64,000 nt of DNA, from NCBI GenBank assembly GCA_020698575.1, contig CM036245.1, positions 34,649,148 through 34,713,147 of the forward strand, in the 5' to 3' direction. Positions 40,001 to 46,723 of the stretch are shown one piece after another (position 1 is the first letter of the stretch; each line of letters opens with the position of its first letter). Under the pieces are notes generated by a model. The model made no database searches, was not told the origin of the DNA, and saw nothing but the letters and a program-made list of their open reading frames with translations. The DNA comes from Bostrychus sinensis (taxonomy: Eukaryota > Chordata > Actinopteri > Gobiiformes > Eleotridae). Position numbers and translations under genes: made by a program.

Positions 40001-43000
40001 GGATGGAAACGGAAATGTGTCTTCTTCCGTGGCGTGTTGCTGCCTCTAGTTTTAGTTAGTAGTTAGTTTTAAATAGTACAATTATAGATAGATAGATAAA
40101 TAGAGAAAAGCTGTTTATAGGGTCATTTTATAAATAACAAAAAAATAAATAAATAAATAAAAAAAAAGTCAAATGTGGCTCTCAAAATGAAACTAGTTGA
40201 AAGCAATTTACACCAACTGTGAACACTAACTCTAACTCTAGGATGATGTACTGCCGTAGATGACATTCACCAGGAGCTAAGGTGAAATGTGTTGCAGTAA
40301 AAAGTTTCAAGATAATTCAGTTACTAATATTTCATAGTTTATTTGATGTTTTCACTTTTTTCACTTTTAGCAATGAAGCTTAAATGGCAAATCCGCTGAG
40401 CTAATGTTTTACTAAGTGGCCACTGAATTAGCCTCTTGACATTTAGCGTTAACAGTGCTATTTTATTTGCCCATTGGTGTTTTAACACTGAGCGAGACCT
40501 TCAAAAAATATTTAGTTTTCTCATTATCCCCGCTCAATTGGGCAGTTTTTAATGTTATTTTACTTGGTTAACCCACCTGGATCAGTATTGTTCAAAACGC
40601 GTTTCCTCTCGTGCCTCAACGTGCATCAAAAAAGTAGCAGAAGTAGGCCTGTCCAGGGGCGAGTTGTGCGTCATGGCGCATAGCTGGAGGATCTTTCCAC
40701 GTCCTGCACACCCCATCACATGGAACACACGGAGCTATATTCCTCTTTTCTTGAGAGAGCGCGGTCTTCTTTTTGCTAAACATATCCTCCGTGTGTGTCC
40801 CGCTTGAGTAGGTCGACAGATCGCGGAGAGAGAGACCCGTGCAGTAACTGCGCGTTGATGCGTTTAGGTGAGCTGCGTATTTTTTTAAATTTTTTTTTTA
40901 ATGTAATGGTAAAAGATGTTCCTAAGCTTTTATGGCACACTTATTTATTCAGCTTTAAGGCCGATGCTTTAGAGAACACGGGGTCAAAGATCAGAGGATG
41001 TGTTTTTGGGGACAGACTCAGACAGGTTGGCTGCTCTAACAAGGCGCTGCCGGCGCATGGTGCATCAGGCCAGCATGATGTCGATGGAGAGAGCTAATTA
41101 ATTAAAGTATAATATTATGCTATTGCTGTTAATTTGAAAAGATATGTTTAATAATACACAAAAAGATTTACACTCATCTCTTTTATACTGGCATGAACCT
41201 TGAGACACATTTTAGGTATTAAAAAAAAACTACTGCACAGTTCCCCAGGGATTTAAACAACGATATTGAAAATGATACCGTCGGGATTTTTACATACCCC
41301 AGTATACAGTAATATCGTTATATCGCCCAACCCTACTAATGGTAATTGACTTATTTCTATAAACAAATGGTGATTTTCAAATGAATGGACAAGATTAGAT
41401 TTATCAGGTTAAACTCCTGGTGGTTGGGTGAGAGCTTGTTTATCTGGGAATTAAATCGTTCAACCCTGGCTGGGCACACTGACACAAGCAGCCATGAGAG
41501 CAGTGAGAGTAGTGTTCCCATTTTTTAAACATGCCAAACTAGCTTTGACCAAGAGTATACAGTTTAATGGACAGTGGTAATAGTGCATAACAGGGATGTT
41601 TAAACTTTTTTTTAATTGAGGACCACATACTAAAAAATGTTTTTTGTTTTGTTTTGTTTTGTTTTTTTGTTTTTTACTAAATTAGATTTATTTACTAATA
41701 GGTGAAATTATTTGACTTGTTTCAAGTTATTTCTGTCTTGTTTCAAGCCATTTTTTACTTATTTCAAGCAAAAATATCTGCCAATGGGGTAAGTGGAATT
41801 TAACACTTTGGCAGAAAATTTTGCTTGAGATAAGTGATATACGATATGAATTTTTTGTAGTGTATGGAGGAGTACCACTCACTAAAGGTGACGTATTTTG
41901 AAAGTGCCATTCAGCTGCTCCCTTACCTTCAGGGCTCTCTGAAGTAAATTATTTACATAGGTACATTTTTTTTCTTCCTTAATGTCAGGTCCATCTCACA
42001 CAGAAGTGTTTTTTATGGACATCTAAAAACAACTCCATACATAACTCCTACACCCAGAAATCCCTACCGCTACTGTACCATTAGGTGGCAGCAGATGCTG
42101 CATCTATGCACATGACTGCTGCTTAAATGTACTTTCACTGCATAGAAACTCAGTCACATGGAGTCATGTAAAGCTTTTTACCTTGTAGTAAAAAGTACTC
42201 CCTGAAGAAATCTGGGCCAATTGAGAAACCTGTGTCTGTGGGCCGCATTTAACCCCTGGGCCAAGATTTGGACACCCTTTTAATCTTATCAAAAATTGCC
42301 AACATTATATCCTTTTCCTACAGTTGTCCAGAGTGGACTAACTGAGCACTGCTGGAGGAGAAGAATTTGCATTTGCCAGATGCAGTGCTAAGTGTATTCA
42401 TGTCAAAAGATTTATGCCTGTTTGAAGTACTACTCACCACTGATGGCCATAATACATTCATGGTGAGCTTAGTGTGTACATGTCCCTAATATGAGCTCAT
42501 AATTCATATCCACAAGTCCAATACATACAGTTTATTATAGTACTATTTGGGTTAGGTCTGGCTGATATTAAGTCTTACTATTGGCAGTAACCTTATGATA
42601 ATGTTTATGTCTAAGAGAGAGCCACAAGTGAGCGTGGGAGATTATAGAAGAGCCATGGCGTGGGTCCACATCTGAACACAAAAGTGCTGAGGGGGTCGGA
42701 ACAATGAGGAAAAAGGGCCTTGTCTAAAACTATTGAGCTGAAGGCTTTTCCATTCAAAAGTACAGTCCGGGTTTTTACGGCCACATCACGGGGTGGAATC
42801 AGTGGTTTACTGCTGCAGTGTCCAATCAGCAGCCCCCCCACCCCCCGTTCTGCATGCCAAACTTTATAGAATCATTTAGTATTGAGCTCAATTTGGGGAT
42901 TCTGGTGTGGTGGTGAAATTCAAATAGCAGATGTCTGTTTCTGTGGAAAAATGACTCTAGAAAGTTTCCGTCAAGACTAGATAGAGAAGAGGAGGGGAGG

Positions 43001-46000
43001 CTGCAAAGCTTCAAAAACCCTCATTAAAAATGTACTGTTGGTGGCATTAGATTTCCAAACTGCGGGTCAAGGGCGAAAAGTGGTTCACAAAACAGTTCAT
43101 CTAAGTTGTCACAAAAAAATGCAACAATTTGACAAATAAAAAATGCTTATGCCATTTTTTGAAAATATTTGATTTATGAAATGGGTTAAGAAAGTTCAAA
43201 GTCATAAAGTTAGAGGAAAAAAGACCACATGCAATACAATTACACTTAACGTATTTAAAAAGCTAAAAAAAAAAAAGGATGATGAAAGAGAACCTTTTTT
43301 GCTAACTGGATGTTGTTTCCTCCTCAAATACATACTCAGGGAAGTATTGAGTTTCATTTACGCATGTTTGAGTTATATGCTGAAGCAATCCATCTAATCT
43401 CGTTTGATACCCTGTGTCACGAGTTAAGACCTAATATTTACATAGTGATGAGGCTGAGAGCACATGCATTTTTATTTTAAAATATACCAGATTCTCTTCA
43501 ATGGTCCTGGGTCTGACTTCCTTTCTGGCTCAATCTGGTCTGTTCAACTTTATGGATGAGGGCTGCGGCATCCTTCAAAACTAGACACCTTGCGTATTTC
43601 TGTGATAGAGCTGGACACAGACACATACTGCAGTGCAGGCGGTGTGAACTCACACAGACTTAAATGGCGTCTATTTGTTATGGAGATCGTACTGGACACG
43701 TAATGCACATGCAACATATTCAGTGTAAATTGGGCATTAAACACATACACCATCACCAGACTCAATCTGATACATTCAGAACTTAAACTGTGGTGACCTG
43801 TTGGCGTCATGTTGCTAATAGCCATGCTAATTAGCCATTTTATTATGCTTTGTCTATGCCCAGCGTTCATTACAAATGCTTGGAGATTCTTCTCTCATGT
43901 CTGAACTCAAATCTTCAGGTGTGAACTCAAAGGAGGTGATCTAATGCGGGTTGTGTCAGAAAGCTTTGTGAGCCCTGCTTTCCTTCACAACAGCACTGCT
44001 ATAAACTGTGGTGTTTGCAAAGGGCTTATGGAGCTCCCAGAGTGAAGTGGGCATGAAAGAAACAGTTTGCCATTAAATATACTAAAGTATGTCATAAAAT
44101 GTGAAATACTAATGCAATGGTATCATTCAAATTTTCAAATTTTTTTAACGGTAACTATAAAACCTCAAGTTTAATAATCTGTCAATTATTGTTTTGATTA
44201 ATCAATAATTGCAAAGTGATGTGGTTAAAGTGGTTAAAAACTTCAAAACTTGAGCTGTTTTATAGTTACCATTAAAAAAATTGGAACATTCTATCAAAAA
44301 TCACTTTTGAATTGGACAAAGCTACAATTATGTTAGTTGAGAATGTTTGGATAGAGCATATACACACACAAATATATTTTTAATCAAAAACTGTTCTTTA
44401 CTGAAAAATTATCTTTAGTTGCAGCCCTAGAAAAACAAGCATAATATGTCCTCTTTAAACGTCAGGTAGTTAGGTCACAATTCAGGCTTTTTGAATTATG
44501 GGTGCCATAAAGAAAAGATTATGAAACGTTCAGTTAGATAACACTTACGCTTGCTTTCCACAGATGGCCTTCTTGTACCAGTTTCGACAAGTACTAAAGT
44601 ACTTCTTCTTGGTCCCCATGACTTGCTGCAGGGCACACACATTCGGCCTGATGAGAAGGGGAAAAAAATAAAGTTAAAACAATTTCGGAAGATTCCAGGG
44701 AGGCATGTATGAGATTCTAATAAAAGCCAATTATTCAGTGACAATCAGCCACTGAGCTGACTGTCAAATGTGAAGAATTATGTGACAAGCCTCCTACAGC
44801 TTCTCAAACCCAACACTGAATAATGACTGGTCTGCATGCGAAATACAAATTAACAGTTCGTTTCAGAAGAGAAAAATCTGCCAATTCAAAATTCTCCTTG
44901 AGAGCTGATGTTTATTTTCTTAGAGTTCATGCCTATATACAACCACATTTTAAAAAACTGAACCGAAGCAACTGGGTGGGCAAACCTAATTACAGTTTGG
45001 AGGGTAATTACCACAGTCCCCTAAGTATAAAAAGGCGCAAAAATGGCAGACACAATAGACATTTAAAAACATTTTGTATTTTTAATTCTCACGATATGTA
45101 GAAATGGGGTAGGCAAACCAAGTTAAGTGTGTGGGGGGCTTAGTCCTAAAGGTCTTCAGAGTGCAAGGAAGAAAAATGTAGCGTTAGCCCTACAATTATC
45201 CCTGGTATCATTAAGCAGTAATTCAAGACAATAACATAAAAAATACATACACAATTATAGATTAACTTGGCAAGACAAGTTGTATGAATACTATCGAACT
45301 ATAGATGTGTACATACATGCAACATTAGCACCGACAAATAAGATGTATTTCAGAGTTTTATGCAGTTTGAAATTAGCTCTACATGTCATTGTTGCTATTA
45401 AGCAGGTCAACATTTCAATATCTCATCACAGACAGAACATTATAATTCTAACAGCATAATAAAGTTTTTAGTGATGCTTTTACCAGCTGTTATTATACAT
45501 ATGGTTCCAGACTTGAAAAATATTTGCTCATGAGCCCAGAAAACAATGCAACGCCATGCAAAATAAATGTAACTACCAAACATTAATATTATGATCAAAG
45601 AGTGAATTAAATGGCTTAGAACAGTGGTTCTCAAACTGTGGTACGAGCACCACTGGTCGTACATAGGTTTCTTCAAGTGGTACTCAGGAGGTTTTTGCAG
45701 TTCAAGACAATTTAGGGACAATTTTGGCTGGTTTAGTCCTTGTTTAGTCCAGGTTTAGACCTGGTGTAGACCTGGTTTTTGTCCTGGTTTAATCTTTACT
45801 AAAACATAGTTTAGTTCTGGTTTAGACCTGGTTTTTGTCCTGGTTTAATCTTTACTAAAACATAGTTTAGTTCTGGTTTAGACCTGGTTTTGCCTGGTTT
45901 AATCTCTTTTTTTGGACATGGTTTAGTCCTGGTTTAGACCTGGCTTAGTTCGGGTGTTGCCTGATTTAGTGTTCTTTATTTAGACCTGGTTTAGACTTGG

Positions 46001-46660
46001 ATTAGTTCTGGTTTGCCTGGTTTAGTCTTTGTTTAGACCTGGTTTTAGACCCGGTTTTTAGCCCTGGACCTGAATTAGTCCTGCTTTTGCCTGGATTAGT
46101 CCTTTTTTAGACCTGGTTTAGACCTAGATTAGTGCTGTTTTTTCTGGTTTAGTCTTTATTTAGACCTGGATTAGACCTGTTTTTTAGTCTTTATTTAGAC
46201 CTGGTTTAGTCCTCATTTAGACCTGGTTTAGTCCTTATTTAGACCTAGTTTAGCCCTGATTTATATCTGAATTAATCCCTGTTTTTTATTACTTTTCATT
46301 TTATACTATTTTTATTATATTTTTATCCCTTGGTTTAGATCTAAATTAGTCCACATTTTGGCTAATTTTGGGTCCATTAAAGCTGGTACTTGGAAAATCA
46401 AATATTTACTATTGATACCTGATGTAAAGTTTGAGAACCACTGCCTTAGAATAAATCCCATTGGCCAATATCCAGTCCAGTGCACAATGGAAATACAGCT
46501 TATAAAAATCTAATCTAAAAAAAAAAAGGTGTATCTCCTACCCCTGATTCCTGGCCCGAATGCGGCTGTGGGCCAGTATCTTGTCATAGGCGGAGGAGTC
46601 GGCCCGGTCCAGGGCACTCAACACGCAGAGCGCACAGGCAGTGAGGAACAGGAGCTTCAT
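12110..46660 (-). CDS. postn: Periostin, complete gene (22 coding exons)
   Basis: Periostin is a secreted matricellular protein that binds integrins, collagen and other matrix components in connective tissue. Joined exons (minus strand): 46660-46542, 44647-44549, 33118-33054, 32850-32693, 31532-31368, 31299-31153, 29450-29309, 25564-25352, 23908-23774, 23067-22919, 21183-21047, 20898-20768, 20670-20540, 18835-18733, 18609-18542, 16529-16484, 16402-16376, 16098-15946, 15874-15827, 14892-14830, 14736-14704, 12138-12110. All introns are GT-AG and every phase fits, giving 786 residues (human longest form about 836). Domain order: signal peptide 1-22, EMI 35-94, FAS1 domains at about 97-231, 235-366, 370-494 and 497-629, then a short-exon tail 632-786. 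Family motifs are visible throughout (YDKILAHSRIR, LYECCPGYM, IEIGCDGDS, NNGVIHYIDQVLMPDS, AVCIENSC). Teleosts can carry postna and postnb; the sequence alone does not tell me which this is. Gene identity is near certain; the last exon is the least certain part. Confidence 0.95.
13276..13570. mobile_element. MITE with GATTTATACTT inverted ends
   Basis: Left end AAGGTTGATTTATACTTTTG and right end GAAGTATAAATCAGCCTTT are inverted copies. The interior is G/C-richer than the surroundings. It lies in the last intron of postn. Superfamily not assigned. Confidence 0.6.
14046..14153 (+). mobile_element. SINE 3' part with (TGAA)n tail
   Basis: TGTACCCCACCTAAGGCCCA, GTGGGATTGGCTCCAG and AATAAGCAGAAGATGAATGA followed by TGAA repeats is the 3' end of a common fish SINE. 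A related fragment lies at 37684-37750. Confidence 0.65.
14704..14736 (-). CDS. postn: postn exon 21: basic (heparin-binding-like) micro-exon
   Basis: Encodes GGSRRPSPRRK, a basic cluster like the GSRRRLREGRSQ end of human periostin. The acceptor lies in AAGCAG, so a second AG three bases upstream could add one codon. Donor GTATAG, phase 1 on both sides. It fits the reading frame of its neighbours but is short, so confidence is moderate. Confidence 0.65.
14830..14892 (-). CDS. postn: postn exon 20: small tail exon
   Basis: Encodes GVDLSTLEGTIKTEALTKVV plus Q, comparable with human TLKKLLQEEVTKVTKF. Acceptor ATAAG, donor GTGGGT, phase 1 on both sides. Confidence 0.8.
15827..15874 (-). CDS. 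postn: postn exon 19: small tail exon
   Basis: Encodes GPQYSYSSGTTNIDLE, matching the conserved human GPEIKYTRISTGGGETEE stretch. Acceptor CCAG, donor GTTAGT, phase 1 on both sides. Confidence 0.85.
15946..16098 (-). CDS. postn: postn exon 18: 13-residue tandem-repeat exon
   Basis: After VPDVR the exon holds three full and one partial copy of a 13-residue unit: KVTRVIERQPSTS (16084-16046), KVTRVISGQPTVS (16045-16007), KVTRVIEGEPTLT (16006-15968) and KVTRVVS (from 15967). The KVTRVI core alternates charged and beta-branched residues and is likely to form beta strands. The human tail carries related but diverged text (EGPTLTKVKIEGEP). Acceptor TCTAG, donor GTATGG, phase 1 on both sides. Confidence 0.92.
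16376..16402 (-). CDS. postn: postn exon 17: 27-nt micro-exon
   Basis: Encodes KRIITRVET, matching the KIITKVVEP stretch that begins the variable region of human periostin. Acceptor GATAG, donor GTATAG. It is only nine codons, phase 1 on both sides, so it can be skipped without a frameshift. Confidence 0.8.
16484..16529 (-). CDS. postn: postn exon 16: small tail exon
   Basis: Encodes FISGFRYQEIPLTFM, fifteen residues that align without gaps to human FVRGSTFKEIPVTVY. The acceptor CTCCAG at 16530-16531 keeps the frame; the nearer AG pairs inside TTTCAG and TTTTAG would shift it. Phase 0 in, phase 1 out. Confidence 0.85.
17957..18144 (+). repeat. Dispersed repeat X, copy 1
   Basis: Starts ACATATTCTGGTGTTTTAT and ends TAGAATAGGAAAAGAGTTTG. 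A second copy lies at 30907-31113 in the same orientation, sharing GGGTCAGCGGTGCAC, TTGTTCCGCC and the end motif. No coding potential. Confidence 0.7.
18153..18290 (+). repeat. Dispersed repeat Y, copy 1
   Basis: Shares AATGGCGTCTATTT, CACATGCAA and ATTGGGC-TTA-ACACAT with 43620-43760, same orientation. Confidence 0.6.
18542..18609 (-). CDS. postn: postn exon 15: first tail exon
   Basis: Encodes DVPVGSRELESLLRRFISYM then QIK, aligned with the human DTPVGNDQLLEILNKLIKYI segment directly after FAS1-4. Phase 1 in, phase 0 out. Confidence 0.9.
18733..18835 (-). CDS. postn: postn exon 14: FAS1 domain 4 end (H2 box)
   Basis: Encodes ANNSMSVNNIKVGDFDTMA and TNGVLHYVDKVLYPAG, the H2 box that closes the fourth FAS1 domain. 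Phase 0 in, phase 1 out. Confidence 0.94.
19175..19275 (+). repeat. Fragment of a fish dispersed repeat (CCATTTATCCAGGCTTGGG)
   Basis: The CCATTTATCCAGGCTTGGGA core recurs at 22850-22890 and, diverged, at 47545-47570. It resembles part of a common fish SINE or LINE tail. Confidence 0.5.
19765..19875. mobile_element. Tol2-like hAT fragment
   Basis: TATTGTTACTTCAGTGATAA and TTTTACTCAAGTGGAAGTAA match the interior of the MITE at 9977-10431. Confidence 0.5.
20100..20482 (+). mobile_element. Charlie-like hAT MITE with GGTTTAG array, copy 1
   Basis: Left end CAGTGGTTCTCAAACTGTGG, right end AAAGTTTAAGAATCACTG, with a degenerate 12-bp tandem array (CTGGTTTAGTCC/CTGGTTTAGACC) between. It ends just beyond the donor of postn exon 13. 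Confidence 0.75.
20540..20670 (-). CDS. postn: postn exon 13: FAS1 domain 4, middle
   Basis: Encodes KDINALRTILLYHFNNGVFI and GVTNLLRSLQGTNLKVIA, with the LYH motif. The upstream of two overlapping AG acceptors (exon start 20670) keeps the frame. A Charlie-like hAT copy ends only 57 nt past its donor. Confidence 0.93.
20768..20898 (-). CDS. postn: postn exon 12: FAS1 domain 4, first part
   Basis: Encodes FLSLMEAAGLTDLLKQEGDF and the H1 box TLFAPSDSAFAGL. Acceptor GGTAG, donor GTACGT. Phase 2 in, phase 1 out. Confidence 0.93.
21047..21183 (-). CDS. postn: postn exon 11: FAS1 domain 3 end, linker to domain 4
   Basis: Begins AVCIENSCLFRGSKEGHNGA with the paired cysteines diagnostic of periostin/TGFBI, then the linker LHLMKTLLKPVEKSMFQIL. 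Donor GTGAGT, phase 0 in and phase 2 out. Confidence 0.95.
21219..22918. other. postn intron 10, no exon or clear transposon seen
   Basis: Low-complexity T-runs (21813-21829) and A/T-rich unique sequence; a repeat fragment at 22850-22890. Confidence 0.4.
22919..23067 (-). CDS. postn: postn exon 10: FAS1 domain 3, middle
   Basis: Encodes DQDLLMIILENHILKNKITL followed by GQMYNGQRLETLGGKFLRVF, matching the periostin LNELYNGQ/LETIGGK segment. Acceptor CCAG, donor GTGAGT, phase 1 in, phase 0 out. Confidence 0.95.
23082..23116. repeat. (ATT)n microsatellite
   Basis: About eleven ATT units just upstream (on the gene strand) of postn exon 10. Confidence 0.95.
23774..23908 (-). CDS. postn: postn exon 9: FAS1 domain 3, first part
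   Basis: Encodes AKQVMQLMGSSQAVFKDLV and LRPGAE-type text (AAMRPGAEYTLLAPLDSAFS), the H1 box of the third FAS1 domain. Donor GTGAGT. Phase 1 on both sides. Confidence 0.95.
23910..25351. other. postn intron 8, non-coding
   Basis: At 24335-24440 there is a SINE-tail-like stretch (CCTGGACAGGTTGCAAGGGT...CATTCACTCTCACATTTATT). The remainder shows nothing recognisable. Confidence 0.4.
25352..25564 (-). CDS. postn: postn exon 8: FAS1 domain 2, second part
   Basis: Largest coding exon (71 codons). It reads LVKYHLLNSVQCAEAIM, then IEIGCDGDSLTVNGIKMV and the H2 box NNGVIHYIDQVLMPDS. The YH motif common in FAS1 domains is present. Phase 1 on both sides. Confidence 0.96.
26040..26330. repeat. A/T-rich simple-repeat cluster
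   Basis: An (ATTC)n run at 26043-26063, an ATTCATTAATATGAATTCTG palindromic patch and an (AATAC)n run at 26265-26297. Confidence 0.8.
27840..27965 (+). repeat. tRNA/SINE-like dispersed repeat fragment
   Basis: GTGCGGGATGTCAGGGGATT followed by GAGCTACTAACTCAGCC and GACCCGGATAAATGGAGAGG resembles decayed fish SINE text. No intact promoter boxes. Confidence 0.35.
28081..28840 (-). mobile_element. Charlie-like hAT element, copy 2 (reverse)
   Basis: Ends CAGTGATTCTTAATCTTTTC and CAGTTTGAGAACCACTG match copy 1 in reverse orientation. It contains a tandem duplication of about 140 bp (28300-28437 and 28438-28590) and a shortened GGTTTAG-like array near 28620-28720. Confidence 0.65.
29309..29450 (-). 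CDS. postn: postn exon 7: FAS1 domain 2, first part
   Basis: Encodes EVIQNAGLMEKLGEDGQYTF followed by FAPTNTAFEKLGIEELEKLM, including the H1 box. Acceptor TATAG, donor GTAAAA, phase 0 in and phase 1 out. Confidence 0.94.
29639..29652. repeat. Poly(G) run
   Basis: Fourteen consecutive G on the plus strand in postn intron 6. Confidence 0.95.
30045..30400. mobile_element. Possible PIF/Harbinger MITE remnant
   Basis: CAGGGCCCTGTACTATGAAGC resembles the GGGCCCTGTACTACGAAGC terminus of fish Harbinger MITEs. No matching second end was found. Confidence 0.4.
30907..31113 (+). repeat. Dispersed repeat X, copy 2
   Basis: Direct counterpart of 17957-18144, with a poly(A)-like interior run and the TTTGTATAGAATAGGAAAAG motif. 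It ends about 40 nt before the donor side of postn exon 6. Confidence 0.7.
31153..31299 (-). CDS. postn: postn exon 6: FAS1 domain 1 end (H2 box) and linker
   Basis: Encodes VVTVNCARIIHGNQIATNGV and VHVIDRVI, the H2 box that ends the first FAS1 fold, then a helical linker with an acidic stretch (DTDDDL). Donor GTGAGT is preferred over an overlapping GTGTGA two bases earlier because only it keeps 49 full codons. Confidence 0.94.
31368..31532 (-). CDS. postn: postn exon 5: FAS1 domain 1, middle
   Basis: Encodes EVKANLISNVNIELYNALHF and then NKRYLTKDLKNGMTITSMY and INHYPNG, closely like the same segment of human periostin. Phase 0 on both sides, 55 codons. Confidence 0.95.
31533..32692. other. 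postn intron 4, non-coding
   Basis: Low-level internal repetition of TTAGC/CTAGCATTAGCC motifs at 31790-32420; no exon or clear transposon. Confidence 0.4.
32693..32850 (-). CDS. postn: postn exon 4: FAS1 domain 1, start
   Basis: Encodes VAPIDHVYGTLGVVMATSTQ and, further on, the FAS1 H1 box GSFTFFAPSNDAWDLL. A polypyrimidine tract and TTACAG precede it; the donor is GTGAGT. Phase 1 in, phase 0 out. Confidence 0.95.
33054..33118 (-). CDS. postn: postn exon 3: EMI domain, second part
   Basis: Encodes TVLYECCPGYMKLDDLPGC, the CC-P-G-Y signature that closes the EMI module. Acceptor CACAG, donor GTGGGT, phase 2 in and phase 1 out. An 11.4-kb intron, the largest in the gene and full of repeats, separates it from exon 2. 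Confidence 0.94.
33842..34019. repeat. Two (TA)n arrays with inverted flanks
   Basis: (TA)n at 33844-33909 is flanked by GTGGAACTTTTTAT and ATAAAAAGTTCCAC, a perfect 14-nt inverted repeat; a second (TA)n runs at 33938-34018. It lies in postn intron 2. Confidence 0.95.
34140..34274 (-). mobile_element. tRNA-derived SINE head
   Basis: On the minus strand AGGGTGGCACAGTGGCAAAG, GTTAGCACTGTTGCCTCAC and AGGTCCCAGATTCAAATCTG give A- and B-box-like elements, followed by the usual GTGGAGTTTGCGTGTTCTCC body of a common fish SINE. Confidence 0.8.
34500..36400. other. postn intron 2, non-coding stretch
   Basis: At 35214-35270 and 36000-36180 there are fragments resembling fish LINE/SINE text (AGGAAGGGCATCCAGTGTAA; CAAAGACATGCATGTAGAGC). 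No gene signal. Confidence 0.4.
36402..37101. repeat. 21-bp minisatellite (about 33 units)
   Basis: Unit GTGAGGCTGGTGTGTGTCT plus GT, with variants GCCGG, GCCAA and CTATGT. Because 21 is a multiple of three and the unit has few stop codons, it opens long frames on both strands; these are not genes. A higher-order pattern is visible: neighbouring units share variant types (for example paired GCCAATG units at 36475, 36510 and 36552). Confidence 0.97.
37783..38200 (+). repeat. Direct duplication Z, left copy
   Basis: Begins GTTTTAAATAGTA and ends CCCATTGGTGTTTT. The shared part from 37840 is nearly identical to the right copy, including TGTACTGCCATAGATGACAT (right copy has one change). Confidence 0.9.
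38201..40065. other. Spacer between duplication copies
   Basis: Holds a short GAAGAGCATGC tandem repeat (39110-39145), the MITE at 39672-39999 and a T-run at 38780-38799. No retroviral gene fragments or primer-binding site were recognised. Confidence 0.5.
39672..39999. mobile_element. MITE with AGGCTCGTTCGAGATGA ends
   Basis: Left end TTAGGCTCGTTCGAGATGAG and right end GGATCATTTCGAACGCGCCTGA are inverted copies. A second start-like motif (TTAGGCTCGTTCCAGATGAA) lies 100 bp upstream at 39571, suggesting a nested or partly duplicated copy. Confidence 0.6.
40066..40482 (+). repeat. Direct duplication Z, right copy
   Basis: Same orientation and length as 37783-38200, separated by about 1.87 kb. 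Differences are scattered substitutions and length changes in A-runs. Confidence 0.9.
41591..42279. mobile_element. hAT MITE, CAGGG-TGT...ACACCC type
   Basis: Left CAGGGATGTTTAAACTTTTT...GAGGACCACATAC and right GGGCCGCATTTAA...GATTTGGACACCC match inverted ends of the common CAGGGGTGTCCAAACTTTTT hAT family. Confidence 0.65.
43620..43760 (+). repeat. Dispersed repeat Y, copy 2
   Basis: Direct counterpart of 18153-18290, inside postn intron 2. Confidence 0.6.
44135..44285. repeat. Inverted repeat (fold-back) in postn intron 2
   Basis: TTTTTTTAACGGTAACTATAAAAC and its near inverse GTTTTATAGTTACCATTAAAAAAA enclose about 90 nt, able to form a hairpin. Arms about 35 nt, with single changes. Confidence 0.7.
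44549..44647 (-). CDS. postn: postn exon 2: EMI domain, first part
   Basis: Encodes GPNVCALQQVMGTKKK followed by YFSTCRNWYKKAICGKQ, the cysteine-bearing first half of the EMI module used for multimerisation and matrix binding. Acceptor CAG, donor GTAAGT, phases 2 to 2, in register with exons 1 and 3. Confidence 0.93.
44650..45620. other. postn intron 1, no gene seen
   Basis: A/T-rich, apparently unique sequence with no supported feature. Conserved enhancers cannot be judged without comparison. Confidence 0.4.
45622..46443 (+). mobile_element. Charlie-like hAT MITE with GGTTTAG array, copy 3
   Basis: Left end CAGTGGTTCTCAAACTGTGG, right end AAAGTTTGAGAACCACTG, flanked by GCTTAGAA and CCTTAGAA (seven of eight positions equal, an 8-bp hAT target duplication). 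About 550 bp of the interior is a degenerate 12-bp array of CTGGTTTAGTCC/GACC units. It lies in postn intron 1, 99 nt from the exon 1 donor. Confidence 0.85.
46542..46660 (-). CDS. postn: postn exon 1: start codon, signal peptide
   Basis: The ATG at 46660 opens a basic-hydrophobic leader (MKLLFLTACALCVLSA) followed by a likely cleavage region and the conserved YDKILAHSRIR motif found at the mature N-terminus of periostin. The first ATG after the TATA box is the chosen start. The donor is GTAGGA and the exon ends in phase 2. Confidence 0.92.
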
Positions 46661-46715
46661 CCTGGAGAGTTCTCAGTCCTTCGGAGTGTGATGGAGCCGC
46701 TCAGAGGGAGGGGGC

Positions 46716-46722
46716 TTTTATA
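46716..46722 (-). promoter_or_regulatory. postn: TATA box of postn
   Basis: The minus strand reads GTATAAAAG here, 56 nt upstream of the periostin ATG. A TATA box normally places the start site about 30 nt downstream, so the inferred start is near 46688 and the 5' UTR is only about 28 nt with no intron. The adjacent sequence is G/C-rich with short GGGAG direct repeats at about 46740-46780. Confidence 0.7.
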
Positions 46723-46723
46723 C

